DNA of 64,000 nucleotides from Actinostola sp. cb2023 (GCA_033675265.1 JAUJYZ010000773.1:338501-402500), one strand, 5' to 3'; positions 31,683 to 43,067 are shown, numbered from the stretch's first letter. Notes: generated by a model from the sequence alone, not told the origin. Numbers and translations: made by a program.

Positions 31683-34013
31683 ATGTCCTCCAATTCTAAG
31701 CTACAAACATTTCACTTCATCCATCGACGAAAGTCGTTTGACGATGCTGGGAAGAAAAATGCTGTCGAGCAAAAACGTCTCAATAATCAAATGAAGTTTT
31801 TCGACACAGAACAACGAACAGTACGCAAGGAGTTGGTAGAGATCAAGAAAGAAAAATACTCCAGAACTTTCTACACATCTTCGCGTCACATTGACGACGA
31901 AAGGCTCAATCACTCAAGGTACCTTGATGTCGTGGTATCAACAACGAGAAAACAAACTGCAAAAGACGAAAACAACAATGGAAAACAAGCTAGACAAACA
32001 CACCATAGACACAAGAAATCGACCTTTAATGGCGATTGTAAAGACTTTCCGCAGAAGGCTTTGCTCAGCGCTTCTGGAGTTGAACGAACAATCTCATCCA
32101 TGAAAAATGCTTCAATGTCTGTAAACACATCATTTTCTCTCGGTAAGATAGTGAGAGTAAGTTGTCCTGCTGAACTCGAGGAAAAAGTAAAGAGCAAAGG
32201 TGTTTTCGAGCCAAAATTAGCTGCTTCCTTGACGCGCCGAAGACACTCTGTTGCTATTGGGACTGGGATTGCAGGTAAACTATCGGAACGCGAACATTTT
32301 CCGAGTAGCCGTTTAGTACGAGATGATAGTGAAACTGGATGTTTGAGAATGTCTTCCTATACACCAGCACTCAGACCCGATAACGTATTCAAACGACGAT
32401 TGTCTGTTCCACTCAATAAGTCAGTTAACCTCGAGGCATTTCGTGAACTGGACGAGCAGGAAGAAGATACCGCACCAGGAGATGTAAACAAAGATGTCAT
32501 CTCCAACGTGAATGATAACAATTACTTCCTCAATGAGGATCATGATACATCTGTTATCACGAGACACAATGAACCATTTAATCTTGACTACAAAAGTGAA
32601 GATTCACAGGATTACAGTTCTGTAGAAAATAATGCTGGTGAGGAATACAATACTTCAGACGTGGAAGTCGATCTTGAAGAACTTTTGAATGAACAGAAAA
32701 GTGAAGATGAAGGCTACGAGAATTGCGAGGACCAAGATGATGATCTGTTTTATGACGAGGACAGCAAACAGGAAGATGAAACACAACACCTTGTAGAAAC
32801 GTTTACAAACAACTCAACGAAAACAGAATTAGTTCAAAAACTAAAACCTTTCGTATCTCAACCTTCTAAGACGTCCAAGAAGCCCCAAAGATTCAGAAAA
32901 ATCGCAATTGCAATTGCAGTGTCCTCGAGGAGAAGCCAAGAGAGATGCGAAATAGATACACTAACAAAAGATATGGCCAGAAAACAAGTTTCATCTGCTC
33001 CATCGTCCATGGAAAACATTTACCAACCTTCACTTTTAGTGACACGACGAGAAAACTCCACACATCGTCTTCTAGTGACTAGAAGATCATCCGAAAGCGA
33101 TTGCAGATGTGGCGGGAAAATGGATGCACAAATAGAACAGTCCAAACGTCAGGCGGCTGGCTCTGCCGATAATAGGAGATGTCTACAACAACCAAGCAAG
33201 CCTGCAGAGAAACAGTCACAACATCATCGGACAAGTGCATCTGATCAACACCCTGTAGAAAAGATGAAATGCCAAAACGACTCGTCCAATGTTCAGAGTG
33301 AAGTAAAAGGAAAAAAAACACACCAGCAAGTATCTACGAATCTATTTCAGATAGAAACCAAGATAATACTGAGAAATAGATCAAACAGCATTTCCGCGAT
33401 TCCAGGAAAACGTATTCCAGGAAAAAGTCTAGCAAAACCCAAAGCATCATCAACAACAACATCAGTTGAGAATTTATCTAATCAGCAAGCTGGTTTGTCT
33501 ACATTCTCACTGATTGGTGCAAAAGCTACAAACCACCGAAGAAAGAGTGAAGAAAGTCCTGTTTGCAGTAACTTTCTCACTAAAAAAAGGCTGACAGATC
33601 GAGAGCAGCAAAACGATGGCAGAATCTCCAGGTCTTCAACATCTTCAACTGAGACGTTAGTTGACTTATCGGTTTCTGAGGAATCTGTCCTCAGACAGGC
33701 TTTCTTGAAGAGATTGGAAATCCAAGAATCAGCTGGAAAAGCACTCAAACTTTCAAGGCATCACTTTGGTGATGCTAAGGAAGTACCACAGACTCGAACT
33801 AACCCCTTCAGAACCTTAGCTTGCAGCCGTTATGAAGGCCGAGAAAATACCAGGAATACTGCAGGTATCAAAGTACATGCCCTGGGCACAGGTTCAAGAA
33901 AATGGAAAAGGTACATGAGAAGGAATAGTGTAGAAATGGAAGGGATGCTAAATAGTATAACGAAAGTGATAGACTGTAGATATTTACGATGTGGTCAAGA
34001 ACAAACGCAGTAG
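31683..34013 (+). CDS. Copy B of an unknown intronless gene, 776 aa, intact
   Basis: An uninterrupted 776-codon frame, MSSNSKLQTF... ending CGQEQTQ. The N-terminus (about 25-70) is charged and helix-prone (QRTVRKELVEIKKEKYSRTF). RRRHSVAIGTGIAGKLSERE lies near 180, a strongly acidic tract is at about 245-320, then a long Ser/Lys/Gln-rich low-complexity region. The most conserved C-terminal part holds LVDLSVSEESVLRQAFLKRL, SRHHFGDAKEVPQTRTNPFR and RKWKRYMRRNSVEMEGMLNS. I recognise no catalytic or binding domain. Lack of introns beside intron-bearing genes suggests retroposition or a lineage-specific gene. It lies antisense to, and possibly inside an intron of, the nAChR-type gene. I chose the first Met because copy A is collinear from there. 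Confidence 0.8.
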   Translation: MSSNSKLQTFHFIHRRKSFDDAGKKNAVEQKRLNNQMKFFDTEQRTVRKELVEIKKEKYSRTFYTSSRHIDDERLNHSRYLDVVVSTTRKQTAKDENNNGKQARQTHHRHKKSTFNGDCKDFPQKALLSASGVERTISSMKNASMSVNTSFSLGKIVRVSCPAELEEKVKSKGVFEPKLAASLTRRRHSVAIGTGIAGKLSEREHFPSSRLVRDDSETGCLRMSSYTPALRPDNVFKRRLSVPLNKSVNLEAFRELDEQEEDTAPGDVNKDVISNVNDNNYFLNEDHDTSVITRHNEPFNLDYKSEDSQDYSSVENNAGEEYNTSDVEVDLEELLNEQKSEDEGYENCEDQDDDLFYDEDSKQEDETQHLVETFTNNSTKTELVQKLKPFVSQPSKTSKKPQRFRKIAIAIAVSSRRSQERCEIDTLTKDMARKQVSSAPSSMENIYQPSLLVTRRENSTHRLLVTRRSSESDCRCGGKMDAQIEQSKRQAAGSADNRRCLQQPSKPAEKQSQHHRTSASDQHPVEKMKCQNDSSNVQSEVKGKKTHQQVSTNLFQIETKIILRNRSNSISAIPGKRIPGKSLAKPKASSTTTSVENLSNQQAGLSTFSLIGAKATNHRRKSEESPVCSNFLTKKRLTDREQQNDGRISRSSTSSTETLVDLSVSEESVLRQAFLKRLEIQESAGKALKLSRHHFGDAKEVPQTRTNPFRTLACSRYEGRENTRNTAGIKVHALGTGSRKWKRYMRRNSVEMEGMLNSITKVIDCRYLRCGQEQTQ

Positions 34014-34047
34014 AACAAGTCTATTTGATACTTGGTAAAAAATCGGC

Positions 34048-35661
34048 AAGTCATCAGGGAAACCCCAAGAGGACAAAATGCCTCGGGGAAAACCCAATGG
34101 AATAAAATTCAACAAGTGTAATACCTTGGAGGAAAACCCAAGAGGACAATAATGCCTCGGGGAAAATCCAATGGAATAAAATTAAACAGGTGTAATACCT
34201 TGGGTGAAACCCCAAGAGGACCGAATAATGCCTCGGGGAAAACCCAATGGATTAAAATTAACCAAGTGTAATACCTTGGGAGGAAACCCAAGAGGACAAT
34301 AATGCCTCGGGGAAAACCCAATGGATTAAAATTGAAAAGGTGTAATACCTTGGGGAAAACCCAATGGATTAAAATTGAAAAGGTGTAATACCTTGGGGAA
34401 AACCCAAGAGGACAATCATGCCTTGGGGAAAACACAATGGAATGAAATTAAACGGGTGTATTACCTTGGGGGGAGGGAACCCAATTACAAGAGGACAATC
34501 ATGCCTCTGGGAAAACCCAATGGAATGAAATTAAACAGGTGTAATACCTTAGGGGGGGCCCAAGAGGACAAGAATGCCTCTGGGAAAACCCAATGGAATT
34601 AATGAAATTAAACAGGTGTAATACCTTGGGGGGGAGGGGGGGCCCAAGAGGACAAGAATGCCTCTGGGAAAACCCAATGGAATGAAATTAAACAGGTGTA
34701 ATACCTTGGGGGGGGGGGGGGGGGGGGGCCAAGAGGACAAGAATGCCTCTGGGAAAACCCAATGGGATGAAATTAAACAGGTGTAATACCTTGGGGGAGG
34801 GGACCTTGGGGGGGGGGGGGAGGGAACCCAAGAGGACAAGAATGCCTCTGGGAAAACCCAATGGAATGAAATTAAACAGGTGTAATACCTTGGGGGGGGG
34901 GGGGGGGGGGGGCCAAGAGGACAAGAATGCCTCTGTGAAAACCCAATGGAATGAAATTAAACAGGTGTAATACCTTGGGGGAGGGACCTTGGGGGGGGGG
35001 GGACCCAAGAGGACAAGAATGCCTCTGGGAAAACCCAATGGAATGAAATTAAACAGGTGTAATACCTTGGGGGGGGGGGGGGGGGCCCAAGAGGACAAGA
35101 ATGCCTCTGGGAAAACCCAATGGAATGAAATTAAACAAGTGTAATACCTTGGGGGGGGGCCCAAGAGGACAAGAATGCCTCTGGGAAAACCCAATGGAAT
35201 GAAATTAAACAGGTGTAATACCTTGGGGGGAGGGGGGACCCAAGAGGACAAGAATGCCTCTGGGAAAACCCAATGGAATGAAATTAAACAGGTGTAATAC
35301 CTTGGGGGGGGGCCTTGGGGGGGGGGAGGGAACCCAAGAGGACAAGAATGCCTCTGGGAAAACCCAATGGAATGATGAAATTAAACAGGTGTAATACCTT
35401 GGGGTGGGGGCCTTGGGGGAGGGAACCCAAGAGGACAAGAATGCCTCTGGGAAAACCCAATGGAATGAAATTAAACAGGTGTAATACCTTGGGGGGGGGG
35501 GCCAAGAGGACAAGAATGCCTCTGTAAAAAACCAATGGAATGAAATTAAACAGGTGTAATACCTGGGGGAGGGGCCTTGGGGGGGGGGGGGGGGGGGACC
35601 CAAGAGGACAAGAATGCCTCTGGGAAAACCCAATGGAATGAAATTAAACAGGTGTAATACC

Positions 35662-35700
<39 letters not shown>

Positions 35701-36590
35701 AAGAGGACAAGAATGCCTCTGGGAAAACCCAATGGAATGAAATTAAACAAGTGTAATACCTTGGGGGGGGCCCAAGAGGACAAGAATGCCTCTGGGAAAA
35801 CCCAATGGAATGAAATTGACAAAACAGGTGTAATACCTTGGGGGGAGGGGGACCCAAGAGGACAAGAATGACCCTCTGGGAAAACCCAATGGAATGAAAT
35901 TAAACAGGTGTAATACCTTGGGGTGGGGGCCTTGGGGGAGGGAACCCAAGAGGACAAGAATGCCTCTGGGGAAAACCCAATGGAATGAAATTAAACAGGT
36001 GTAATACCTTGGGGTGGGGGCCTTGGGGGAGGGAACCCAAGAGGACAAGAATGCCTCTGGGAAAACCCAATGGAATGAAATTAAACAGGTGTAATACCTT
36101 GGGGGGGCCAAGAGGACAAGAATGCCTCTGTAAAAACCAATGGAATGAAATTAAACAGGTGTAATACCTTGGGGGAGGGGCCTTGGGGGGGGGGGGACCC
36201 AAGAGGACAAGAATGCCTCTGGGAAAACCCAATGGAATGAAATTAAACAGGTGTAATACCTTGGGGGGCCCAAGAGGACAAGAATACCTCTGGGAAAACC
36301 CAATGGAATGAAATTAAACAGGTGTAATACCTTGGGGGGGGCCCAAGAGGACAAGAATGCCTCTGGGAAAACCCAATGGAATGAAATTAAACAGGTGTAA
36401 ACCTTGGGGGGGGGGGGGGGACCCAAGAGGACAAGAATGCCTCTGGGAAAACCCAATGGAATGAAATTAAACAGGTGTAATACCTTGGGGGGGGGGGGGG
36501 GGATCCCCAAGAGGACAAGAATGCCTCTGGGAAAACCCAATGGAATGAAATTAAACAGGTGTAATACCTTGGGGGAAACCCCCACAGTCC
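34048..36590. repeat. Expanded G-tract minisatellite after copy B
   Basis: Roughly 35-40 units, each with AAGAGGACAAGAATGCCTCT, GGGAAAACCCAATGGAATGA and AATTAAACAGGTGTAATACC, followed by TTGG and a G-run that varies from about 4 to more than 30. The first units (to about 34450) have short G-runs and resemble copy A; the rest are more uniform with long runs. Some units contain two G-runs. The plus strand is strongly G-quadruplex-prone. The proline-rich minus-strand frames are by-products. Confidence 0.95.
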
Positions 36591-36976
36591 CACAGTGTTG
36601 GGTCTGATTTGAAGTAGCCCGCAATTATACTAGTGTTGACAATATATCAAGTATTATTTCATTTCAATCATACAATATATCATCATATTCACTTATTACG
36701 AGGTATATACGGAGTTATGACCCAGTTATGGACCAAGCGGTGTGTACAACATAAAAACCTGTTATATTTGCTCAGTTTTACTAAAGGCATTTTTGTGTGC
36801 GTTTGTTTTCAATAAAAAAACACTTTCGAATACTTTCGTTACTATTGGCAGTTAAAGCAATCTTGTCACGTCAAAACGGAACTCCGAAAATAATTGACGA
36901 TGATGTCACGCAAAGTCGGGTGCGCAAAGGATTATGGGGTATCCCCAGTCATTGATAGCATGCAAAGGATTTTGGG
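36591..36976. other. Downstream flank of duplication copy B
   Basis: Matches 28165-28530 after copy A with scattered differences. I see no gene in it. Confidence 0.7.
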
Positions 36977-37507
36977 CAGGAGCCCATAAGTAGGAGCCTC
37001 CATCTGGGATGTATTCGTGAGACGACCTGTGACCGGATCAGGCTATTTTTAGAACACCAGTTTTGCCGCGAAATTTTAACACCAGGGATTTTTTATGTCG
37101 GCTTTGTTACGGAGTTTCTAGCTTTTGGCTTGGTAGGTTTACTATTTGATGTTTTTTTAGTTCCTTGAGAAACAGAACACGAACTTGAAGACTCTTGGTC
37201 ACTTTCCGATGAAGAACTAAACTCTGCAAAAGAGTCACTGTAACTATCACTGTCATTTTCGCTTTCTTCACTTTCAGTTTCTTCAATTTGCCAATTTCTT
37301 CGTCCGCCACTTTGTTCATATACTCACAAATAAACACAAATCATCTACCTCATTGATGCTGATTGGCTCTGTTTAATTCCCATGGGGGATTCCTATTGAT
37401 TGATGATTAGTTCGCGGGAAAAGGTGTTCTAAAAATAGCCTGATCCGGTCACAGGTCGTCTCACAAACCCAGTACGGTAGATAGAGGCTCCTACTTATGG
37501 GCTCCTG
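36977..37507. mobile_element. hAT nonautonomous element with 8-bp TSD
   Basis: The TIR CAGGAGCCCATAAGTAGGAG and its inverse CTCCTACTTATGGGCTCCTG are flanked by the 8-bp direct repeat ATTTTGGG (36969-36976 and 37508-37515), the hAT signature. The inverted similarity extends about 90 bp inward (GACGACCTGTGACCGGATCA). The same end word, CAGGAGCCCATAAG, occurs at 48139. Confidence 0.9.
37093..37308 (-). other. Acidic serine-rich ORF remnant inside the hAT element
   Basis: A minus-strand frame is open for 71 codons to TAA (37093-37095), with IEETESEESENDSDSYSDSF followed by a basic Lys/Ser/Thr tail (KPTKPKARNSVTKPT). Sustained acidic-then-basic composition suggests former coding sequence of the parent transposon or a captured exon. 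Its other minus frame (MFICEYMNK...) is a shadow. Confidence 0.4.
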
Positions 37508-37596
37508 ATTTTGGGGTATCCCCAGTAATTGATAGCGCGCAAAGGATTATGGGGTGTCCCCAGTCATTGATAGATCGCAAAGGATCATGGGGAGCT

Positions 37597-37901
<305 letters not shown>

Positions 37902-37932
37902 CTAATAAAAAGTATTAATACGAAGGAAGACC

Positions 37933-38032
37933 TGAAGGAAGGAAGGAAGGAAGGAAGGAAGGAAGGAAGGAAGGAAGGAAGGAAGGAAGGAAGGAAGGAA
38001 GGAAGGAAGGAAGGAAGGAAGGAAGGAAGGAA
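37933..38032. repeat. (GGAA)n microsatellite
   Basis: About 25 copies of AAGG, ending 25 bp before the exon 4 boundary of the nAChR-type gene. Confidence 0.97.
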
Positions 38033-38056
38033 AAGTCTTTTTGTCATTGTTCTTAC

Positions 38057-41000
38057 TTGTTGTACAGATAGATGTCTGGCACCCAAACTCTCTTTGCTTT
38101 GATGTTGATGCGATCAATTCCTCCATACTTTTTCGGATCCCATGTGAGTAGAGGGTTTTGCCATGTCTGTTATAAGAAAGCAAAGTATTACTATGATAAC
38201 CGTTCGCTACTATGACAACCGTTCGCTACTATGACAACCGTTCGCTACTTGACAACCCTCTGCTACTATGACAACCGTTTGCTACTATGACAACCGTCCG
38301 CTACTATGACAACCGTCCGCTACTATGACAACCGTTCGCTACTATGACAACCGTTCGCTACTATGACAACCGTCCGCTACATGACAACCGTTCGCTACTA
38401 TGACAATCGTTTGCTACTATGACAAACCGTCCGCTACTATGACAACCGTTTGCTACTATAACAACCGTTTGCTACTATGACAACCGTCCGCTACTATGAC
38501 AATCGTTTGCTACTATGACAACCGTTTGCTACTATGACAACCGTCCGCTACTATGACAATCGTTTGCTACTATGACAACCGTCCGCTACTATGACAACCG
38601 TTTGCTACTATGACAACCGTCCGCTACTATGACAATCGTTTGCTACTATGACAACCGTTCGCTACTATGACAACCGTTCGCTACTATGACAACCGTTCGC
38701 TACTATGACAAACCGTTCGCTACTATGACAACCCTCTGCTACTATGACAACCGTTTGCTACTATGACAACCGTCCGCTACTATGACAACCGTCCGCTACT
38801 ATGACAACCGTTCGCTACTATGACAACCGTTCGCTACTATGACAACCGTCCGCTACTATGACAACCGTTCGCTACTATGACAATCGTTTGCTACTATGAC
38901 AACCGTCCGCTACTATGACAACCGTTTGCTACTATAACAACCGTTTGCTACTATGACAACCGTCCGCTACTATGACAATCGTTTGCTACTATGACAACCG
39001 TTTGCTACTATGACAACCGTCCGCTACTATGACAATCGTTTGCTACTATGACAACCGTCCGCTACTATGACAACCGTTTGCTACTATGACAACCGTCCGC
39101 TACTATGACAATCGTTTGCTACTATGACAACCGTTTGCTACTATGACAACCGTCCGCTACTATGACAACCGTTCGCTACTATGACAACCGTCCGCTACTA
39201 TGACAACCGTTTGCTACTATGACAACTGTTTGCTACTATGACAACCGTTTGCTACTATGACAACTGTCCGCTACTATGACAACCGTTCGCTACTATGACA
39301 ACCGTTTGCTACTATGACAACTGTTTGCTACTATGACAACTGTTCGCTACTATGACAACAGTTCGCTACTATGACAACCGTTTGCTACTATGGCAACCCT
39401 TCATACGCAAGCACAGGTCTTAGAAGCCAGGGACGTAGCTAGCCGGACGCCACGACGCACGTGCGTCACTCGAAAACAATTGAAGAATAAAAAGTAGTTT
39501 GTTTTAGAAAAAAGTGAAAAGAAAGAAAATTGCCAAAGAAACAAGCAAATGAAAAATAAAACATTATCACCCTATGGATTGTAGGTATTATTTTTCCAGC
39601 GTAATTATTCAGAGTTCGTAAAATCAGGTAGACACGAACGTGAGATGTAACAGGGAAAAAGAATCCGGCGCTCTGCCAGTCCTATCTTATGTACCCTTGC
39701 TTGTCGTCGATCACTTGAGAGAAAGTTACAGGGGTTATAAATTGAAAGTTCATAATTGTGCGTAAATCCTGGCTTCGCCCCTGAGAAGTGCTGCGTTCTT
39801 TGAAGAAGACATTTGGTAAAATCAATACCGCGCCAGAGGAACAGATTCCACACCAAAATCCCCTGAGGGTACACACGAGTAAGTAGTTTGACCCGGACAT
39901 GCTGACATCCATAATCCATGACGGAATTCACTTTCAGATACACAGATAAACTTGATTGTATCTGACTCATAGAGCGTCTAGTTGGATTTAAAACAATTCC
40001 TTTCCTTACAGTCACGAAATCTCAACAATGTATTACTTCTAACAGGATTTGTTTTTCATAACGAAATTAAATAACTTTCCTGGCTTTACAACCCTTTACG
40101 ACAACAGTGCACTTGCCAAGAGGGCATGGCGAATTAATCCACCCTAATTGACGTTTTTCCTGGGCTTTGACAACAAAATAAAGACTTTATAATGAGATTA
40201 TAAAGAGCTTTATTGTAATTGTATTATATATACGTATACGTACTTGTCGAATCCATACGCTCGTTTGTAGAAGCTGTGTCTTCTCTACCTAAAACAACAA
40301 GTTGCGAATTAAAAACTATGACTCAAACATGATACAACTGAACCACCGTGTTCTGTTCTACATCAATATAACTCTTAATTGCGAAAAGACAAGTTATTTT
40401 AAACCCTTTGAAATTAAGAATAGAGTTGAGATATCGTAACTCTGCTGTGCTGTGGAGAAGGCAAGAAAACACCGTATCAAGCGACATGAATTTGAACGTG
40501 CTTGACATGGCAAGTGGCCCCTAATCTGCGTACTAATCAAACAAGATATTGGTCGTATTTCGGCACGGAAATTTGCCCTCCCTTCACAAACCACAAGTTA
40601 CTTAACGGCATAGAAAGTAAGGGGTATTTTAGATCAATCAGTCACTACACCAATTATAAGCTGGCGGAAACAACAAAGTAAAACTTGAAAGGAATTTTTA
40701 AAAAGAAGTTAGTTAAGCAATGAACTAGTTCGCTGTTAAATAAGTCTATTCGGAAATTTGCATGTAGTTTAGTATTGAAAAAAAAGCACCACTGAGATTA
40801 TTTATATTGCTTGCAGTGATTACTGCGTATAAAGGACAAAGATTAGGTAACCTATGACATGGTTCATATCTCAACTGTCCTCCAGTTTTCAATTCATAGT
40901 TTTGATTCATAATAAGTAGAAATAACAATCACAAATTTAATGTTTTAATCTTAGTTTGAGTTGTTCAATTTGGTCTGTTTTCCCGCCAAGAAGCACGGAT

Positions 41001-41700
41001 ACTGTGACGCGCGCGCGCCCAAGAGCATTTAAATGGCTTTTCAAATCAGGTTTTTTTAATTTCTTCAACAAAAAGTCAATTGTGCACGCAATGATATGAC
41101 TTAGTTAGTTATACCCTCGATAACTGCAATAAATAACTAGTTCTTACCAAATCAATTATCTGGTGAATAGTGATACCAAGTTTTATCGTTACAACCGCGG
41201 TCTTCTTCTTCACAGGGCGAACTTCAGGAGTGTAGTTTGTGAAGAGATAACGGTGAAGTCGCACCTCATCGTCGTCGATTTGCTCTGTTTATTGAATTAA
41301 AATAGTCAAGCTAGCAATACCTTAAGGCAACTACGACCAAGTTGTTTGGCAAGACTGTGAAAATAATCAATCCATTCAAAATATATATTTGAAATCTGTC
41401 TCCATTGTAAACTTGTAAATCCGTAAAGCTACTAAGCCAGGAGTTTAGCATAGCAGATATATAGACATGCGGTATTACAGGATTCATGGTGAGGTACGCA
41501 CCCGTACAGACATATATCACTCATATAACAGACAATAATTGTACCTAAGTTTTGCAAGCTACAACATGTATTAAAAGCTGTCGTTCCTTAAAATAATCCA
41601 CAAGAACACAAGTAGGTGTGTACAAATGTTTACCTTGCGATCCATGTGAAATTCCCACGAGCAGAAATAATAGTAACCATGAGAAGAAAACGCGAGTCAT
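38057..41700 (-). CDS. Nicotinic acetylcholine receptor-type subunit, first four coding exons
   Basis: Cys-loop ligand-gated channel subunit, extracellular N-terminal part, assembled on minus. Exon 1 41700-41634: signal peptide TRVFFSWLLLFLLVGISHG, donor CAAG|GTAAAC. Exon 2 41284-41148: LHRYLFTNYTPEVRPV and TIKLGITIHQIIDL, donor GTAAGA. Exon 3 40288-40244: exactly 45 bp, VEKTQLLQTSVWIRQ, donor GTACGT. Exon 4 38166-38057: exactly 110 bp, TWQNPLLTWDPKKYGG and VWVPDIYLYN (loop A region), donor GTAAGA. Phases agree throughout, and the 45- and 110-bp exon sizes match the classical nAChR exons 3 and 4. The Cys-loop, membrane segments and remaining exons were not found at lower coordinates, so the gene is either split by a very long intron holding the duplicated genes or is a 5' remnant. 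I preferred the second in-frame Met (41700) over 41730 because it begins the signal peptide. Confidence 0.85.
38188..39400. repeat. 19-bp minisatellite in nAChR-type intron 3, about 64 copies
   Basis: The unit GCTACTATGACAACCGTTC varies at its end (TTC, TCC, TTT, CTC) and has rare 1-bp indels. Blocks of variants recur in the same order (compare 38340-38600 with 38840-39100), so the array grew by multi-unit duplication. It begins about 20 bp upstream of the exon 4 acceptor. Confidence 0.97.
39428..39783. mobile_element. Degenerate hAT-type element
   Basis: The left end CAGGGACGTAGCTAGCCGG and right end CCTGGCTTCGCCCCTG are imperfect inverted repeats of the CAGGGGCG type. About 355 bp with no transposase. 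It lies in intron 3 beside the 19-bp array. Confidence 0.6.
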
Positions 41701-42506
41701 GTTCGTTAACGAGTCCTTTTCGTGATGCATGCTATGTCTAGTCTAACACGAGTGAGTCAGCATAGGCGACGTGCGACAACCTTTAACTCTGAACTTAGCC
41801 GGACTTTTGTCATCACAATTTTCTGTGAAAGATGCTCTAATTTACCAAATCAACTGTTGGGAGGACAGATCACCAAACTCGTCTGATTCGAGAGCCGATA
41901 AAGTCCACTTGTTGATGGGCTTTCTGCCTGGGGCAGTGTCCAATTTCAGGATCGGATGTATATCCCTCAGGCTAAGTGATTTATTTTTACTTTGTAAAAC
42001 ACGTACTGTTTACTTAGGTAACAACAACCTATCTCTAGCACCTCTTAATCGCTTTCGAAATCACTTTGGGCTTCACGTTTTTCTACAACATTTCGTGTGG
42101 CTATGTCGAGATCTAATGATGTCTCTTGTATTTCTTCACCTCTGTGTTAATTGTACACAAGCAGACATCTTGCAAACCATGAGTGACAGTCAAAAGCATT
42201 TTAAATACTGTATCTCGAATATTTCGCTATCACAAACTTTCATCTGCAATAATTAATGCTCGCCGTTTAGCACCTAATATCTCGACCAGGTAACAAACTG
42301 GATTAGTCTGTCCCGCCCTAATCCAGTTATCCCACGTCATCATCCCACGTAAGCTCATTCCAGGAAACTGCACTAACGGAAAAGATCAAAATCCTTACAG
42401 TTTCTTGTCAGTACTGGAATCAGTTTGACAAAATACTTGTCATTTCTAGCTGTCAGATAGAATAGATAATAAACTCGCAATGCTATTTATGTACATGTAA
42501 TAGCTA
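41701..42506. other. Upstream region of the nAChR-type gene
   Basis: Presumed promoter side. A 161-codon plus-strand frame (41771-42256) lacks start context, splice sites and any motif, and its composition is Leu/Phe/Cys-rich like random AT-rich DNA. I do not call it a gene. Confidence 0.45.
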
Positions 42507-43035
42507 TTAATTATATTGCGGACACCTTTCTATTGCGGACACCTCGCTATTACGGACACCTCGCTATTGCGGACACCTCGCTATTGCGGACACCTCGCTA
42601 TTGCGGACACCTCGCTATTGCGGACTCCTCGCTATTGCGGACACCTCGCTATTGTGGACACCTCGCTATTGTGGACACCTCGCTATTAATTATATTGTGG
42701 ACACCTCGCTATTGCGGACACCTCGCTATTGCGGACACCTCGCTATTGCGGACTCCTCGCTATTGCGGACACCTCGCTATTGTGGACACCTCGCTATTGC
42801 GGACACCTCGCTATTGCGGACACCTCGCTATTGTGGACACCTCGCTATTGTGGACACCTCGCTATTAATTATATTGTGGACACCTCGCTATTGCGGACAC
42901 CTCGCTATTGCGGACACCTCGCTATTGCGGACACCTCGCTATTGCGGACACCTCGCTATTAATTATATTGTGGACACCTCGCTATTGCGGACACCTCGCT
43001 ATTGCGGACACCTCGCTCAGTATCATTGCGGACAT
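42507..43035. repeat. 17-bp minisatellite with higher-order structure
   Basis: About 30 copies of ATTGCGGACACCTCGCT with GTGG and GACTCC variants. AATTATATTG marks recur near 42510, 42685, 42864 and 42958, giving a larger unit of about 180 bp and a truncated one of 94 bp. The nested duplication is visible by eye. Confidence 0.95.
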
Positions 43036-43067
43036 GCAAGAACTTAACTGGATTCCTAACACATAAT

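Larger units (their letters stand above)
25360..37000 (+). repeat. Tandem duplication of a gene-containing block (copies A and B)
   Basis: Copy A covers roughly 25360-28550 and copy B roughly 31118-36960. Homology starts in the upstream region (GATTTTCAGCTCTTTTCTTT), runs through the long ORF and a downstream tandem repeat, and continues past it (AATTATACTAGTGTTG and GCACAATGCATTATGGG-type flank). The copies differ in ORF integrity and in array length, about 2 versus more than 35 units. Confidence 0.9.

Noticed and set aside
34109..36624. Proline-rich minus frames (PPPPPP, VLHLFNFIPLGFPRGI)
   Set aside because: They translate the G-run minisatellite; frame changes with every G-run length.
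41771..42256. 161-codon plus ORF upstream of the nAChR-type gene
   Set aside because: Composition is like random AT-rich sequence, with no motif, start context or splice signals; it overlaps the presumed receptor promoter.
42533..43047. RTPRYCGHLAIADTSLL frames
   Set aside because: Three parallel frames over the 17-bp array; no unique sequence.
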